Made by a program: the position numbers and the translations under genes | NCBI GenBank assembly: GCA_033764095.1 | Contig: JANRJF010000027.1 | Span: 1 to 16,796, forward strand | Direction of reading: 5' to 3' | Origin: JBDTMT01 sp033764095 | GTDB lineage: Bacteria > Desulfobacterota > Binatia > HRBIN30 > CADEER01 | DNA length: 16,796 bases | Shown: piece after piece, positions 1-6,782 of the stretch | Layout: each line of letters opens with the position of its first letter | Numbering within the stretch: the first letter of the stretch is position 1 | Notes under the pieces: generated by a model | What the model was told of the DNA's origin: nothing | The model's input: the letters and a program-made list of their open reading frames with translations, nothing else | Databases searched by the model: none

Positions 1-328
1 GCAGCTCGTCGTTGTCGAACGGCTTGGCGACGTAGTCGAAGGCGCCCTCGCGCATCGCCGCCACCGCCGACGGCACGCTGCCGTGCGCGGTGAGCAGGAT
101 GACCGGCAGGCCGGGGCGGGCGGCGCGCACGCGGCGCAGCAACTCGATGCCGTCCATGTCCGGCATGCGCAGGTCGCTGACCACCACGTCGGCGCCGCGC
201 GCCTCGATCGCCGCCAGCGCCGCCGCGCCGCCGTCGCACGGCTCGCACTCGTAGCCATCGCGCTCCAGCGCCATGCGCACCACCGCCGCCATGCGCGGCT
301 CGTCGTCGACGATCACGATGCGCGCCAT
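1..328 (-). CDS. Receiver domain of an NtrC-type response regulator (partial, C-terminus outside the window)
   Basis: About 109 N-terminal residues are visible, starting at the ATG that reads leftward from 328 (MARIVIVDDEP). The receiver fold is complete: acidic pocket D8/D9, phospho-acceptor D52 in SDLRMPDMDG, switch T80 in LLTAHGS, and K102 in VAKPFDNDEL. The LLTAHGSVPSAVAAMREGAFDYVAKPF pattern (shown here only as a family resemblance) is typical of regulators in which the receiver is followed by a sigma-54 AAA+ domain and a Fis-type DNA-binding domain. That part would lie left of base 1, so an NtrC/AtoC-like activator is inferred, not seen. The gene diverges from a P-II gene, and sigma-54-like promoters lie nearby. 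Both fit a sigma-54 activator, but the cognate kinase and targets cannot be determined. Confidence 0.85.
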   Translation of the reverse strand, partial: MARIVIVDDEPRMAAVVRMALERDGYECEPCDGGAAALAAIEARGADVVVSDLRMPDMDGIELLRRVRAARPGLPVILLTAHGSVPSAVAAMREGAFDYVAKPFDNDEL

Positions 329-673
329 GTCCGGCCGACTACCAGCCCCAGCGCGGCCGAGCCAGCGATGCGGCGTTGCGGTTCGAGCCGACGACTGGAT
401 CGCAGCCAGCTCGTCGCACCTGCGGCGGCACGGCGGTCATTCGAGCGGCCGAAGCGGGGGCCCATCGGCTTCGCTAATGTGCCCAATTAACCGGCGCTGC
501 CCACCAAACGGGCAGGGGTTCGCGCGAATCTTTTCGAATCGCGGCGCTGTGAACGTTGCATGCGTCATGCGGGCGGCGTGGCATCGGCGTTGCTGAGGCG
601 AGACAGCGGTCCGCCGGGGGTGTTGCGGCGGAAGTCACCCGAAACGCAACTCGCACGCAAAGGAGCAGTGGCG
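329..673. other. Divergent spacer between the NtrC-type regulator and the P-II gene
   Basis: No convincing gene lies in these 345 bases. Open frames cross it on both strands, but their arginine- and alanine-rich translations are those of GC-rich non-coding or antisense DNA. It contains the sigma-54-like promoter at 579-594 and the ribosome binding site AAAGGAG at 659-665 for the P-II gene. I see no clear sigma-70 promoter for the leftward regulator. Confidence 0.6.
579..594 (+). promoter_or_regulatory. Sigma-54 (-24/-12) promoter of the P-II gene
   Basis: The sequence TGGCAT-CGGCG-TTGCT matches the sigma-54 consensus TGGCAC-N5-TTGCW with one mismatch. The invariant GG (580-581) and GC (592-593) are exactly ten bases apart. 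Transcription would start near 605 and give a leader of about 70 bases before the ATG at 674. Nitrogen-controlled P-II genes are classic sigma-54 targets, so the position supports the call. No NtrC binding site was recognised upstream. Confidence 0.7.
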
Positions 674-1012
674 ATGAAGAAGGTCGAGGCGATCGTCAAG
701 CCCTTCAAGCTCGACGAAGTGAAGGAGGCGCTGGGGCGCAACGGCATCCAGGGGATGACCGTGTCCGAGGTGAAAGGCTTCGGCCGTCAGAAGGGCCACA
801 CCGAGCTCTATCGCGGCGCGGAGTACGTCGTGGACTTCCTGCCGAAGATCAAGATCGAGCTGCTGGTCGACGACAAGGACGCCGTCAAGGCGTGCCAGGT
901 GATCGAAGAGACCTGCAAGACCGGCCGCATCGGCGACGGAAAGATCTTCGTCATGCCGGTCGAAGAGGTGGTGCGCATCCGCACCGGCGAACGCGGCTCC
1001 GACGCCGTGTAA
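674..1012 (+). CDS. glnB: Nitrogen regulatory protein P-II (GlnB/GlnK family)
   Basis: The 112-residue protein has the usual P-II length and fold. P-II trimers sense 2-oxoglutarate and ATP/ADP and control glutamine synthetase adenylylation, NtrB and ammonium transporters. It begins MKKVEAIVKPFKLDEVKEAL. The T-loop carries GFGRQKGHTELYRG, with Y51 at the uridylylation site (RGAEYVVDF). The B-loop (KTGRIGDGKIFV) and the C-terminal VVRIRTGERG are intact. Among the in-frame starts, the ATG at 674 is favoured by AAAGGAG at 659-665 and by the exact family N-terminus. No amtB or glnA lies beside it, so GlnB and GlnK cannot be separated with certainty. It has its own sigma-54 promoter and terminator, so it is probably monocistronic. 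Confidence 0.97.
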   Translation: MKKVEAIVKPFKLDEVKEALGRNGIQGMTVSEVKGFGRQKGHTELYRGAEYVVDFLPKIKIELLVDDKDAVKACQVIEETCKTGRIGDGKIFVMPVEEVVRIRTGERGSDAV

Positions 1013-1053
1013 CGAGCTCTCCGCTGTCGCCAGCCGGCGGCAGCCAGCCGACC

Positions 1054-1094
1054 AGGCCCGGCGTGCCCTTGGCGCGCGCCGGGCCTGTCTTTTT
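1054..1094 (+). terminator. Intrinsic terminator after the P-II gene
   Basis: A perfect 10-base-pair stem is formed by AGGCCCGGCG (1054-1063) and CGCCGGGCCT (1077-1086), with a 13-base loop. It is followed by GTCTTTTTG, giving a run of five T. It lies 42 bases after the P-II stop codon and separates the P-II transcript from the acyltransferase gene. Confidence 0.88.
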
Positions 1095-1203
1095 GCGCAC
1101 CGCGACGCCCGCGCTGCATCGCGGCTGGGCGCCGTGCCCACCGGCTGAGCAGCGCCGTGTGTCGACTGCGGACCGACGGCGCCCGACGCGCCCCGCACGG
1201 CGG

Positions 1204-1219
1204 TGGCACACGCCGTGCT
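1204..1219 (+). promoter_or_regulatory. Possible sigma-54 (-24/-12) promoter of the wax ester synthase gene
   Basis: TGGCAC-ACGCC-GTGCT has a perfect -24 hexamer. GG (1205-1206) and GC (1217-1218) are ten bases apart, and TGCT is present at -12. The first T of TTGC is replaced by G, and the usual G after TGGCAC is absent. Transcription would begin near 1230, just before the ribosome binding site at 1235. This is weaker than the other two candidates and rests on motif and position only. Confidence 0.42.
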
Positions 1220-1248
1220 CATCGCTCCCACCGTGGAGGTGGTTGATC

Positions 1249-2871
1249 ATGCGAGCGGATGAGAGCTTCTACGAACGACTGACGGCGCTGGACCAGACGT
1301 TCCTGGCACTGGAGACGCCGAACGCCTACATGCACGTGGCGATCACGGCGATCTTCGAGCCCGGCACGCTGGCGACCGCGCAGGGCGGCGTGGACATCGA
1401 CCGCATCCGCCAGCACATCGCGGCGCGGCTGCGCTTCATCCCGCGCTATCGGCAGCGGCTGCAGCTGCCGGCCGCCGCCAGTCCGATCTGGATCGACGAC
1501 GAGCGCTTCGACCTCGGCTACCACGTGCGCCACGCCAGCCTGCCGCGCCCGGGCGGCGAGCGGCAGTTGCAGCGCCGCTGCGCCGAGATCCTCGAGCGCC
1601 CGCTCGATCGGCGCCGGCCGCTGTGGGAGATCTGGATCATCGAGGGCCTGGAGGACGGGCGCTTCGCCATGCTGGCCAAGGTACACCACTGCATGGTGGA
1701 CGGCATCGCCGGCATCGACATCCTGGCGGCGCTGCTCGGCACCGAGCCGTGCGAGGCGGTCGAGCCGATCGAGGACTGGGCGCCGCGCCCGCGACCGGGC
1801 GAGCGCGAGCTGCTGCGCGACGAGGTGCGGCGCCGCACGCGCGCCTCGCTCAACGCCGTCTTCGGCCTCGCCGACGCGCTGCGCACGCCGCGCGCCAGCG
1901 GCAAGGCTGTCGCCGGGCACGCCGCCTCGATGCTGCACATGCTGCGCGAGCTCGGCAGCGCCCCGGCGACGCCGTTCAACCTGCCGATCGGGCCGCACCG
2001 CCGCATCGACTGGCTGGCCACCGAGCTGGCCGACATCAAGGCGATCCGCAACGCGCTCGGCGGTACCATCAACGACGTCGTGCTGACCACGGTGGCCGGC
2101 GCGGTGGGCAGCTTCCTGGCGCGCCGCCGCAGCGCGCTCGACGGCGAGTTCCGCACCGTCGTGCCGGTGAGCGTGCGCGGCGCCGACGAGCGCGGCATGC
2201 CCGGCAACCGCGTGTCGCTGTGGCTGGCGACGCTGCCGGTGCACGAGCGCAACGCGCGCCGCCGCCTGGAGGCGGTGCGCGAGGTGACCGCCAAGCTGCG
2301 CGCCGAGCAGGAGGAGCGCAGCGCCGAGCTGGTCACCCAGGCGGCCGACTTCACCACCACCAACGTCATCAACCTGGCGGCGCGGCTGATCAACGGCGCG
2401 CGACGCTTCAACCTGATCGTCACCAACGTGCCGGGGCCGCCGGTGCCGTTCTACCTGCTCGGCGCGCGCATGGTGGCCGGGTATCCGCACCTGCCGCTGT
2501 TCGAGAACCAGGGTCTGGGCGTGGCGCTGCTCAGCTACGCCGGCACGCTGTACTGGGGGATCGCCGGCGACTGGAACCAGATGCCGGATCTGAGCGAGTT
2601 CATCGCCGCGCTGCGGGAGGCGTTCGCCGACCTGCGCGCCGAGGCGGAGGCGGTGCAGCCGAGCGCCGCGCCGGCGCCGCCGCGGCCGGAACCGGCGCGG
2701 CGGCCCAAGCTGACCGTGCACCGCGGCGCCAACCCCGCCGCGGCTACACCGTCAGCAGCGGCGGCAGGCGCTCGAGGCAGAGCCGGACGAACGCGCGCAA
2801 CGTCTGCGGCTGATGATCCTCGGCGCGCAGCGCCAGGCCCCAGGCTCGATACAGCCCGCTCTTCCCGATAG
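1249..2871 (+). CDS. Wax ester synthase / diacylglycerol O-acyltransferase (WS/DGAT family)
   Basis: This 540-residue enzyme transfers an acyl group from acyl-CoA to a fatty alcohol or diacylglycerol, making storage wax ester or triacylglycerol at the membrane and lipid-droplet surface. The active-site motif HHxxxDG is present at 146-152 (HHCMVDG). PLWE lies at 124-127, NDVV at 275-278 and NVPGP at 393-397, all hallmarks of the family. The N-terminus (ALDQTFLALETPNAYMHV) is also typical. GGAGGT at 1235-1240 fixes the ATG at 1249, although the frame is open far upstream. The last 75 or so residues form an Ala/Pro/Arg-rich tail beyond the conserved domain. Its coding end overlaps the 3' end of the opposing LysR gene by 128 bases. 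Substrate preference cannot be read from the sequence. Confidence 0.93.
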   Translation: MRADESFYERLTALDQTFLALETPNAYMHVAITAIFEPGTLATAQGGVDIDRIRQHIAARLRFIPRYRQRLQLPAAASPIWIDDERFDLGYHVRHASLPRPGGERQLQRRCAEILERPLDRRRPLWEIWIIEGLEDGRFAMLAKVHHCMVDGIAGIDILAALLGTEPCEAVEPIEDWAPRPRPGERELLRDEVRRRTRASLNAVFGLADALRTPRASGKAVAGHAASMLHMLRELGSAPATPFNLPIGPHRRIDWLATELADIKAIRNALGGTINDVVLTTVAGAVGSFLARRRSALDGEFRTVVPVSVRGADERGMPGNRVSLWLATLPVHERNARRRLEAVREVTAKLRAEQEERSAELVTQAADFTTTNVINLAARLINGARRFNLIVTNVPGPPVPFYLLGARMVAGYPHLPLFENQGLGVALLSYAGTLYWGIAGDWNQMPDLSEFIAALREAFADLRAEAEAVQPSAAPAPPRPEPARRPKLTVHRGANPAAATPSAAAAGARGRAGRTRATSAADDPRRAAPGPRLDTARSSR

Positions 2872-3727
2872 ACAGCGCTGCCAGGCGGCCGGCCGCGAGG
2901 TCGGCCGCCACCGCCCAGCGCGGCACCACCGCCAGGCCGAAGCCGACGCGCACCATGCTCGACACCGCGCCGAGGTGGTCGAGCTCCATGACGATGTGCG
3001 GGAACACGCCGGCTTCCAGCAGGACGCGCTCGACCATGTGGTAGGTCGAGCTGCGCCGCTCGTAGACCAGCAGCGGCTGGCCGGCGAGATCGGCCGCGTC
3101 GATGCGCCGCCGTCCCGCCCAGGGGTGATCGGGCGCGGTGATGACCACCAGCTCGTCGCGGCCGAGCTCGAAGATGCGCAGCTTGTCCTGCGAGACCGGC
3201 AGGGTGAGCATGCCGACGTCGAGGTCGCCCTCCAGCAACCGCTGGATGGTGAGTGGCGAGGGGCCGCTCAGCACGCGCAACTCGACGCGCGAGAACTCGC
3301 CGTGGAACGACTGCAGCACGCTCGGCAGCAGGTGCTCGCAGGCGGCGCCGCCGGCGCCGACGCGCAGCACGCCGGAGCCGGTGGATTCGTAGGCGGTGAG
3401 CACGCGCTGCGCCTCGTCGACCTTGGAGAGGATCTGCCGCGCGTAGTGCAGCAGGATCTCGCCGGCCGGTGTCGGCCGCACGCCGTTGCCGGCGCGCACC
3501 AGCAGCTTGACGCCGAGTTGCCGCTCCTGCGCCGCGATCTGCTGGCTGATCGCCGACTGGCTCAAGCCGAGGCGGCGGCCGGCGCGGGTGAAGCTGCGCA
3601 GGTCGACGATGGTGACGAAAGTGCGCAGCAGCTTGGCGTCGATGTCGGGCTTGCGGCGCTCGGCCGGCGGGCGCGCGCCGGTCTCGTCGTTGGCGGGGCT
3701 GCTGGTTCGGGCTCGGTTCACTCTCAT
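2744..3727 (-). CDS. LysR-family transcriptional regulator
   Basis: The 327-residue protein has a winged helix-turn-helix near residues 34-92. The recognition segment RSFTRAGRRLGLSQSAISQQ is followed by ERQLGVKLLVR and the wing motif RPTPAGE. A periplasmic-binding-like effector domain covers roughly 115-320 and includes GDLDVGMLTLP and GFGLAVVPRWA. The ATG reading from 3727 was chosen because it gives the usual family length and has GAGCGAGG a few bases upstream. The frame remains open to 4279, but that extension looks non-coding. The effector and targets are unknown. LysR proteins often control a divergent neighbour, which here would be the receiver gene at 4260, about 530 bases away. The 3' end overlaps the converging acyltransferase gene. 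Confidence 0.93.
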   Translation of the reverse strand: MRVNRARTSSPANDETGARPPAERRKPDIDAKLLRTFVTIVDLRSFTRAGRRLGLSQSAISQQIAAQERQLGVKLLVRAGNGVRPTPAGEILLHYARQILSKVDEAQRVLTAYESTGSGVLRVGAGGAACEHLLPSVLQSFHGEFSRVELRVLSGPSPLTIQRLLEGDLDVGMLTLPVSQDKLRIFELGRDELVVITAPDHPWAGRRRIDAADLAGQPLLVYERRSSTYHMVERVLLEAGVFPHIVMELDHLGAVSSMVRVGFGLAVVPRWAVAADLAAGRLAALSIGKSGLYRAWGLALRAEDHQPQTLRAFVRLCLERLPPLLTV

Positions 3728-4131
3728 CGCCTCGCTCTCAGCGCCCGCCGCCGCGATAAGCGGCGTCGATGGCGCGGTTCCAGAATGGTCATGCGGCGGC
3801 AGTGCCCAAGGGCTGGGCAGGAGTGCGCGCGCCGCTGCATCGGTGAGCAGCCGGCGGGCGCCGTCCGGCCCCGCCATCGCGCTCCGTGCGCGGCGCAAAT
3901 CCCTTGTGCGACAACGGCTGCGGTCATGTCCGTGCGGATCCTGCCTCCCACCCCGGCGCCGCGCGGCGGCGCCGATGAGGAACAGAAGCAGAAGCGATGC
4001 CAGCGACGCGGCCCGACGCGGGCGCCGCACGGCGGGCCCGCGCTGCCCACGCCGCGAGCGGCTGCCTATGGGCTGGGCAGCGAACGCACGCCATGACGCG
4101 CTACATCCTGCGTCGCATGGCCGCGCCGCGG

Positions 4132-4148
4132 CTGGCACGACCAATGCT
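4132..4148 (+). promoter_or_regulatory. Sigma-54 (-24/-12) promoter of the stand-alone receiver gene
   Basis: The sequence CTGGCACGACCAATGCT fits YTGGCACGRNNNTTGCW at every defined base except one (A for T at 4144). GG (4134-4135) and GC (4146-4147) have the required ten-base spacing. Transcription would start near 4159. That leaves a leader of about 100 bases containing the strong hairpin at 4195-4231 before the GTG at 4260. Confidence 0.62.
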
Positions 4149-4194
4149 GATACCGCTTTCCCGACGCACGATCCTCGCGTCTGGAACGCAACGC

Positions 4195-4231
4195 GGGGGG
4201 CCACAACCGCTGCCCACGGGTGTGGCCCCCC
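4195..4231. other. Strong hairpin in the leader of the receiver gene
   Basis: GGGGGGCCACA (4195-4205) pairs perfectly with TGTGGCCCCCC (4221-4231), giving 11 base pairs with a 15-base loop. There is no T run on either side, so it is not a standard intrinsic terminator. It ends 28 bases before the GTG start of the receiver gene and lies downstream of the predicted sigma-54 start site, so it would be part of the mRNA leader. Confidence 0.6.
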
Positions 4232-4259
4232 GCCCCCCCTTCGAACCATCGGTGGTGCA

Positions 4260-4655
4260 GTGGCGGGACGAGCTCTCATCGTCGACGACGACCAGTCACT
4301 GCGCTTCGTGCTGCGGCAGGCGCTGAAGGGGCAGGGCTGGGAGGTCGACGAGGCCGACGACGGCTCGTCGGTGGAGGACCAGCTCGAGTCGTCGCGCTTC
4401 GATCTGCTGCTGCTGGACCTCTACATGCCGGGCATGAACGGCTTCGAGGTGCTGCGCCGCGTGCGCCAGGCGCACGCCGGCGTGATGCCGGTGTGGAAGA
4501 CGCCGCCCACCGTCGGCATCGTCGTGCTCTCCGGCGCCGCCGGCCGCGACGGCCTCAGCTTCGCCGCCAAGCTCGGCGCCGACGCCTGCCTGCAGAAGCC
4601 GTTCGACGTCGCCGACCTGCTTGCCGCGGTGCGCGGCCTGCGCCGCGCGCGCTAA
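4260..4655 (+). CDS. Stand-alone receiver-domain response regulator (CheY-like)
   Basis: The 131-residue protein consists only of a receiver domain, so it would pass a phosphoryl signal by protein contact or phosphorelay and not by binding DNA. It starts at GTG 4260 (VAGRALIVDDDQ); no ATG fits, and the ribosome binding site is weak. The acidic cluster is D9-D11, the phospho-acceptor is D53 (LDLYMPGMNG), the switch residue is S91 (VVLSGAAG) and the lysine is K113 (LQKPFD). A slightly long loop (MPVWKTPPTVG) precedes strand four. The stop codon TAA shares the bases CTAA (4652-4655) with the TAG of the converging thioesterase gene. No kinase gene is adjacent, so its partner is unknown. Confidence 0.88.
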   Translation: MAGRALIVDDDQSLRFVLRQALKGQGWEVDEADDGSSVEDQLESSRFDLLLLDLYMPGMNGFEVLRRVRQAHAGVMPVWKTPPTVGIVVLSGAAGRDGLSFAAKLGADACLQKPFDVADLLAAVRGLRRAR

Positions 4656-5479
4656 GCCGAGAGGCGCGCGACCGCGCCGCGCAGCGCCTCGGGGACGTCA
4701 GGCGCCGGCCAGCGCCAGACGCTGCGCGCGTGCAGGCTGCGGCCGCCGTTGCGGCTGAGCTCGCATTCGGTGGTGAAGCCGCTCGCATCGCAGCTCGACA
4801 CCCACACCGCGCTGCCGAGTTGGTCGTCGTAGACGGCGGCGTCGAAGTACTCGAGATCGTGCGAGGCCAGGCGCGGCCGTTCGGCGGGCGCGGTGGGGGC
4901 GATCGTCCAGCCGTGCGCGGCGAGCGCGTCCCACACCGCCTGCTCGACGAACACGGCGTACTGCGCGTTGTTGACGTGCGCGACGCCGTCGAGGTCGGCG
5001 AGCTCGACGCGACGACTGCCGCGCGCCGCCTGCGCTGGCGGTGGCGTGGCGAGACTCGGGTCGCGCGGCCGGCTGCCGATTCCCTCCGGCATCAGCGCGC
5101 GCTGCAGCTCGGCCGGCGGCTGCGCCAGCGTGCCGCGCGTCAGGTCGACGTACACCCAATCGGTGACCGCCTGCGCGACCAGCGCGTCGTCGCCGCGCCG
5201 CCGGACCTCGTAGGCGCGCTGCGAGCGCACCCGCCGCATGTCGATCACCCAGGTGCGAACATCGATCGTGTCGAGATAGTGCACCGGCGCCAGCAGCTGC
5301 AGCTGCGTGCGGCGGATGATCCACAGCGTCCCCTGGCGCTCGTACCAGGCGTTGTCGTAGCCCGCCGCCGCCGTCGCCTCCGCCGCCGTCTGCCAGAGAA
5401 AGCGCAGCAGCACGTTCGGCCGCAGCTCGGCGAAGACGTCGACGTCGAAGATGCGGATGGGGAAGGCGGTGGAGTGCAT
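4652..5479 (-). CDS. Tandem-hotdog acyl-CoA/acyl-ACP thioesterase
   Basis: The 275-residue protein contains two hotdog folds and would hydrolyse an acyl thioester (CoA or ACP) to free acid. The first fold spans roughly residues 8-112 (FDVDVFAELRPNVLLRFLWQ, with later YLDTIDVRTWV). The second spans roughly 155-258 and carries the 4HBT signature DLDGVAHVNNAQY, with a glutamate at E179 in the helix that often supplies a catalytic acid. The order resembles FatA-type acyl-ACP thioesterases as well as fused YbgC-like units. The ATG reading from 5479 (MHSTAFPIRI) was preferred over one at 5548, because the longer form would translate the inverted repeat at 5488-5574. It lies downstream of the acyl-CoA dehydrogenase on the same strand, so co-transcription is plausible. 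The substrate is unknown. Confidence 0.82.
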   Translation of the reverse strand: MHSTAFPIRIFDVDVFAELRPNVLLRFLWQTAAEATAAAGYDNAWYERQGTLWIIRRTQLQLLAPVHYLDTIDVRTWVIDMRRVRSQRAYEVRRRGDDALVAQAVTDWVYVDLTRGTLAQPPAELQRALMPEGIGSRPRDPSLATPPPAQAARGSRRVELADLDGVAHVNNAQYAVFVEQAVWDALAAHGWTIAPTAPAERPRLASHDLEYFDAAVYDDQLGSAVWVSSCDASGFTTECELSRNGGRSLHARSVWRWPAPDVPEALRGAVARLSA

Positions 5480-5487
5480 GGGGTTAA

Positions 5488-5574
5488 CTGGTGCGCCGGT
5501 GCGCCGGTGCGCGGTGAGCCGGGGAGATCGAGGCGCGCACCGGCTCACCGGCGCACTGGCTCACCGGCGCACAG
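5488..5574. repeat. Inverted repeat with 8-base tandem units (TGCGCCGG/TGAGCCGG)
   Basis: The arms 5488-5522 and 5540-5574 (35 bases each) are reverse complements with two mismatches and two single-base gaps. The loop is 17 bases. Each arm is built from copies of an 8-base unit, TGCGCCGG or TGAGCCGG. The element fills the spacer between the co-directional dehydrogenase and thioesterase genes. It ends two bases before the dehydrogenase stop codon. Confidence 0.85.
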
Positions 5575-5576
5575 GC

Positions 5577-6761
5577 TCACCCGATCAGGTCCGGCGCCCT
5601 GGCCAGATCCTTGGTCATGTTCTTCTGGTGCGCTTCGAGCGTGCCGCCGCCGATCTCGAGCAGCTTGGCGTCGCGCCACAGGCGTTCGACGACGTACTCG
5701 CCCATGTAGCCGTAGCCGCCGAGCACCTGGATGGCGCGGTCGGCGATCTCCTTGGCGACGCGCGCGGCGAACAGCTTGACGCCGTCGGCGTCGACGCGGT
5801 TGCCGTGCTTGTCGAGGTCGAGGCGGCGGGCGGTCTCGTAGACGTAGCAGCGCGCCGCTTTGTACTCGGCGTAGGACTCGGCGATGTGGCGTTGGATCTG
5901 GCCGAACTCGCGGATCGGCTGGCCGAAGGCCTTGCGCTGGCCGGCGTAGTCGACCATCACGCGCACGCAGCGCTGCGCGATGCCGAGCGACATCGCCGCC
6001 AGGGTCAGCCGCTCGAGCTCCAGGTTGCGCATCATGTGCAGCACCGATTCGCCCTCGCGACCGAGCAGCTGATCGGCGGGTACGCGGCAGCCGTCGAAGA
6101 CCAGCTCGGCGGTCATCGAGGCGCGCATGCCGAGCTTTTCCTTCCAGCACTGGCCGAGGCTGAAGCCGGGCGTGTCGCGCTCGACCACCAGGGTGCTGAT
6201 CGCGCGCTCGCCGGTGCGCGCGTAGACGAGGAAGATGTCGCCGAGCGTGCGATCGTCCACCGCGCCGTTGGTGATGAAGGTCTTGCGGCCGGTCACCACG
6301 TAGCTGTCGCCGTCGCGCCGCGCCGTGGTGCGCATGCCGAGCACGTCGGTGCCGGCCTCCGGTTCGGTCATGCACATGCCGCCGATGCGCGCGCCGCTGA
6401 TCGCGCCGGGCAGGAAGCGGCGGCGCTGCGCGTCGCTGGCGTTGTGGTGCAGGTTGTTCACGAACAGCACCGCGTGCGCCAGGTAGGAGAGGCAGAAGGC
6501 GGGATCGGCGGTGGACAGCGCCTCGTGCACGATCACCGCCGCGGTGGCATCGAGCCCGGCGCCCCCGAAGTCCTCGTCGACCGTCAGGCCGAGCAGCCCG
6601 AGCTCGCCGCAGCGCCGGAACAGGGCCAGGTTGAACTTCTCGTCGCGGTTGAACGCCGCCGCCTGCGGCTCGACTTCGTCGGTGACGAACTGGCGTACCG
6701 TCGCCGCCAGCAGCCGGTGCTCCTCGGTCGGGGCAAACAGATCGATGTCGCGCCACTCCAT
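5577..6761 (-). CDS. Acyl-CoA dehydrogenase, isovaleryl-CoA dehydrogenase-like
   Basis: The 394-residue flavoenzyme would oxidise an acyl-CoA to the 2,3-enoyl-CoA and pass electrons to ETF. Signature one is MCMTEPEAGTD (129-139) and signature two is QVLGGYGYMGEY (345-356). FAD/dimer residues around RKAFGQPIREFGQIQ are conserved. The usual C-terminal catalytic Glu of short/medium-chain enzymes is replaced by Gly in LLEIGGGTLE, while E250 in ELERLTLAA matches the helix-G catalytic Glu of isovaleryl-CoA dehydrogenases. A branched-chain or short acyl-CoA substrate is therefore likely but not proven. The start ATG reads from 6761 (MEWRDIDLFAPTEE); no strong ribosome binding site precedes it. The thioesterase gene follows 97 bases downstream. 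Confidence 0.94.
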   Translation of the reverse strand: MEWRDIDLFAPTEEHRLLAATVRQFVTDEVEPQAAAFNRDEKFNLALFRRCGELGLLGLTVDEDFGGAGLDATAAVIVHEALSTADPAFCLSYLAHAVLFVNNLHHNASDAQRRRFLPGAISGARIGGMCMTEPEAGTDVLGMRTTARRDGDSYVVTGRKTFITNGAVDDRTLGDIFLVYARTGERAISTLVVERDTPGFSLGQCWKEKLGMRASMTAELVFDGCRVPADQLLGREGESVLHMMRNLELERLTLAAMSLGIAQRCVRVMVDYAGQRKAFGQPIREFGQIQRHIAESYAEYKAARCYVYETARRLDLDKHGNRVDADGVKLFAARVAKEIADRAIQVLGGYGYMGEYVVERLWRDAKLLEIGGGTLEAHQKNMTKDLARAPDLIG

Positions 6762-6782
6762 TGGCTTGCAGTTAGCCGGTCG

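Larger units (their letters stand above)
3728..4259. other. Divergent spacer between LysR and the receiver gene
   Basis: No gene is supported in these 532 bases. Frames are open on both strands, but their translations match no family I recognise, and the GC content drops around 4140-4195. Visible structure includes a 6-base-pair hairpin at 3749-3765 in the LysR leader and a 9-base-pair GC hairpin at 3954-3974. A sigma-54-like promoter lies at 4132-4148 and an 11-base-pair hairpin at 4195-4231. A LysR operator is expected here but was not identified. Confidence 0.5.

Noticed and set aside
3803..3819. TGCCCA-N5-TGGGCA palindrome as a LysR operator
   Set aside because: It is short, GC-rich and lacks the T-N11-A pattern; such palindromes are frequent by chance at this base composition.
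3724..4279. Longer N-terminus for the LysR protein, or a separate small gene in its leader
   Set aside because: Translations in this stretch are low-complexity and the LysR domain with a plausible ribosome binding site starts at 3727. The region also carries promoter-like and hairpin structures.
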